This document shows, piece by piece, positions 6,761 to 7,346 of a DNA stretch of 7,346 nt. Position numbers and translations under genes: made by a program. How positions within the stretch are numbered: the first letter of the stretch is position 1; each line of letters starts with the position of its first letter. Under the pieces are notes generated by a model. That model had not been told where the DNA came from. It saw only the letters and a program-made list of their open reading frames with translations, and did not search any database. The DNA comes from CAWEHT01 sp963808455 (GTDB taxonomy: Bacteria > Chloroflexota > Anaerolineae > CG2-30-64-16), in contig CAWEHT010000466.1 in the NCBI GenBank assembly GCA_963808455.1, positions 1-7,346 on the forward strand. The letters are read 5' to 3'.

Positions 6761-7255
6761 AGTTCAGGCCGGCCCTTTGCGGTCCGTCGTTCCGTTAGCC
6801 TGGGCTCCGGCCGGACAGTGAAGTCCGTAACCGTATCAGGTCGGGAGTACGGCACTGGATCAGGCGGCCCTGGAAGCCGTCTCAGTCGACGGGCAAGCAC
6901 AGCAGGGCGGGAGCATGGCGGCTTCCGCCCTTTGCGTTGGCAGCTCCGAAATTCCACGCTTCGGCATCCTCGGCAGAATTGGGCGCGACCTTTGCGCTAC
7001 CCTCACGTCATCCCTTTCAGATAACCGTCAGATAGCTGGCAAATGCATGAGTGGTATCCGGCGCCATGCACCGGCTCCTCTCATATTGCGGATGGCCACC
7101 CATGCCTTGCGTCTGCGATCCGGCATGCCGTCGCAGCTTGGTTGGCGTAAGGAGGTGTCGCTCTGGACCCGAATCAGTTCTCGTAAGGCCGGCACCCTTG
7201 AGACTGTATCGCCCGATCCTGGATCTCCGCTCTGGCTGCTCGTCAGGGCTGCGCC
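6761..7255. other. 495-base stretch with no supported gene
   Basis: The open frames here are short, lack a ribosome binding site with a sensible start and give Arg/Pro/Ser-rich products without motifs. I see no tRNA, rRNA or clear terminator. Two 10-bp palindromes occur, TCCGGCCGGA (6806-6815) and CGGCATGCCG (7120-7129), neither followed by a T-tract. The octamer CCTTTGCG occurs three times (near 6774, 6929 and 6989) at irregular spacing. The stretch lies between the 3' ends of two convergent genes, so it may simply be a spacer or decayed sequence. Confidence 0.5.
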
Positions 7256-7346
7256 CTAGTTCTGGTGCGTGGGCGTGAACCTGAGGCCCTGGCGCAGGTT
7301 GCCAGCCGCCAGCAGGCGGAGGAACACACCGGCGGGCGAGGTTGTG
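7256..7346 (-). CDS. C-terminal end of an unidentified gene continuing beyond the right edge
   Basis: On the minus strand one frame enters from the right edge and reads T-T-S-P-A-G-V-F-L-R-L-L-A-A-G-N-L-R-Q-G before a TAG stop at 7258-7256. Third codon positions are almost all G or C, as in the window's real genes, and the peptide looks like a soluble helix. The S-P-A-G-V-F-L-R-L-L segment resembles the T-P-G-G-V-F-x-x-L motif at the end of PHAX-type RNA-binding domains, which I recall also in some bacterial proteins. This similarity is short and from memory. With 29 codons visible no product can be assigned. Confidence 0.5.
   Translation of the reverse strand, partial: TTSPAGVFLRLLAAGNLRQGLRFTPTHQN

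Noticed and set aside
6773..6996. Three copies of CCTTTGCG as a possible repeat array
   Set aside because: Only eight bases are shared, spacing is irregular (about 155 and 60), and flanks differ, so it is not a CRISPR or an ordered repeat.
6915..7259. Plus-strand open frame of 114 codons in the 3' spacer
   Set aside because: There is no ribosome binding site before its ATG, no motif, and poor codon composition compared with neighbouring genes.
1..7346. Search for a defence, mobile or otherwise novel multi-gene system
   Set aside because: No transposase, integrase, nuclease, toxin-antitoxin pair, CRISPR repeat or reverse transcriptase is seen; the genes are mainly conserved housekeeping functions.

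Overview
The window is GC-rich bacterial DNA with compact gene spacing, G/C-rich third codon positions and some GTG starts. The gene set suggests a Chloroflexota (Anaerolineae/Caldilineae-like) bacterium. This rests on a folate-dependent TrmFO, a Liv-type substrate-binding lipoprotein overlapping mltG, and a secreted protein joining an N-G-D-F-E-G-G-F type carbohydrate-binding-like domain to a C-terminal LysM. The phylum assignment is inference from recalled family patterns, not a search.

Layout: (1) 1-2368, plus strand: the end of mltG (its frame is open at the window edge, so the 5' end is missing) overlaps by ATGA a Liv-type ABC substrate-binding lipoprotein gene. (2) 2456-3768, minus strand: deoA/pdp, a pyrimidine-nucleoside phosphorylase, convergent with the lipoprotein gene. 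(3) 3769-3949: a divergent control region with a sigma70-like promoter for each flanking gene and nested inverted repeats between them. (4) 3950-5430, plus strand: trmFO. (5) 5431-5572: a strong sigma70-type promoter (TTGACG-N16-TATAAT) inside a widely spaced 9-bp inverted repeat, then a good ribosome binding site. (6) 5573-6760, plus strand: a secreted LysM protein. (7) 6761-7255: about 495 bases with no gene I can support. (8) 7256-7346, minus strand: the last 29 codons of a gene entering from beyond the right edge.

The most notable feature is that three consecutive, otherwise well-conserved genes are broken by small indels: the lipoprotein gene once, deoA twice, trmFO once and perhaps again at its N-terminus. 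Two of these lie in alternating CG runs. Each gene returns to a normal family length after one-to-two-base corrections, and catalytic residues are intact on both sides. I therefore favour sequencing or assembly error over pseudogenes, but raw reads would have to decide.

Functionally these are mostly housekeeping genes: peptidoglycan strand termination (MltG), amino acid or similar solute uptake (lipoprotein), nucleoside salvage (DeoA), tRNA m5U54 formation (TrmFO) and a probable envelope or polysaccharide-binding secreted protein. I see no CRISPR array, insertion sequence, tRNA/rRNA or recognisable defence system. The least ordinary items are the LysM protein, the two promoter-associated inverted repeats and the partial gene at the right edge.
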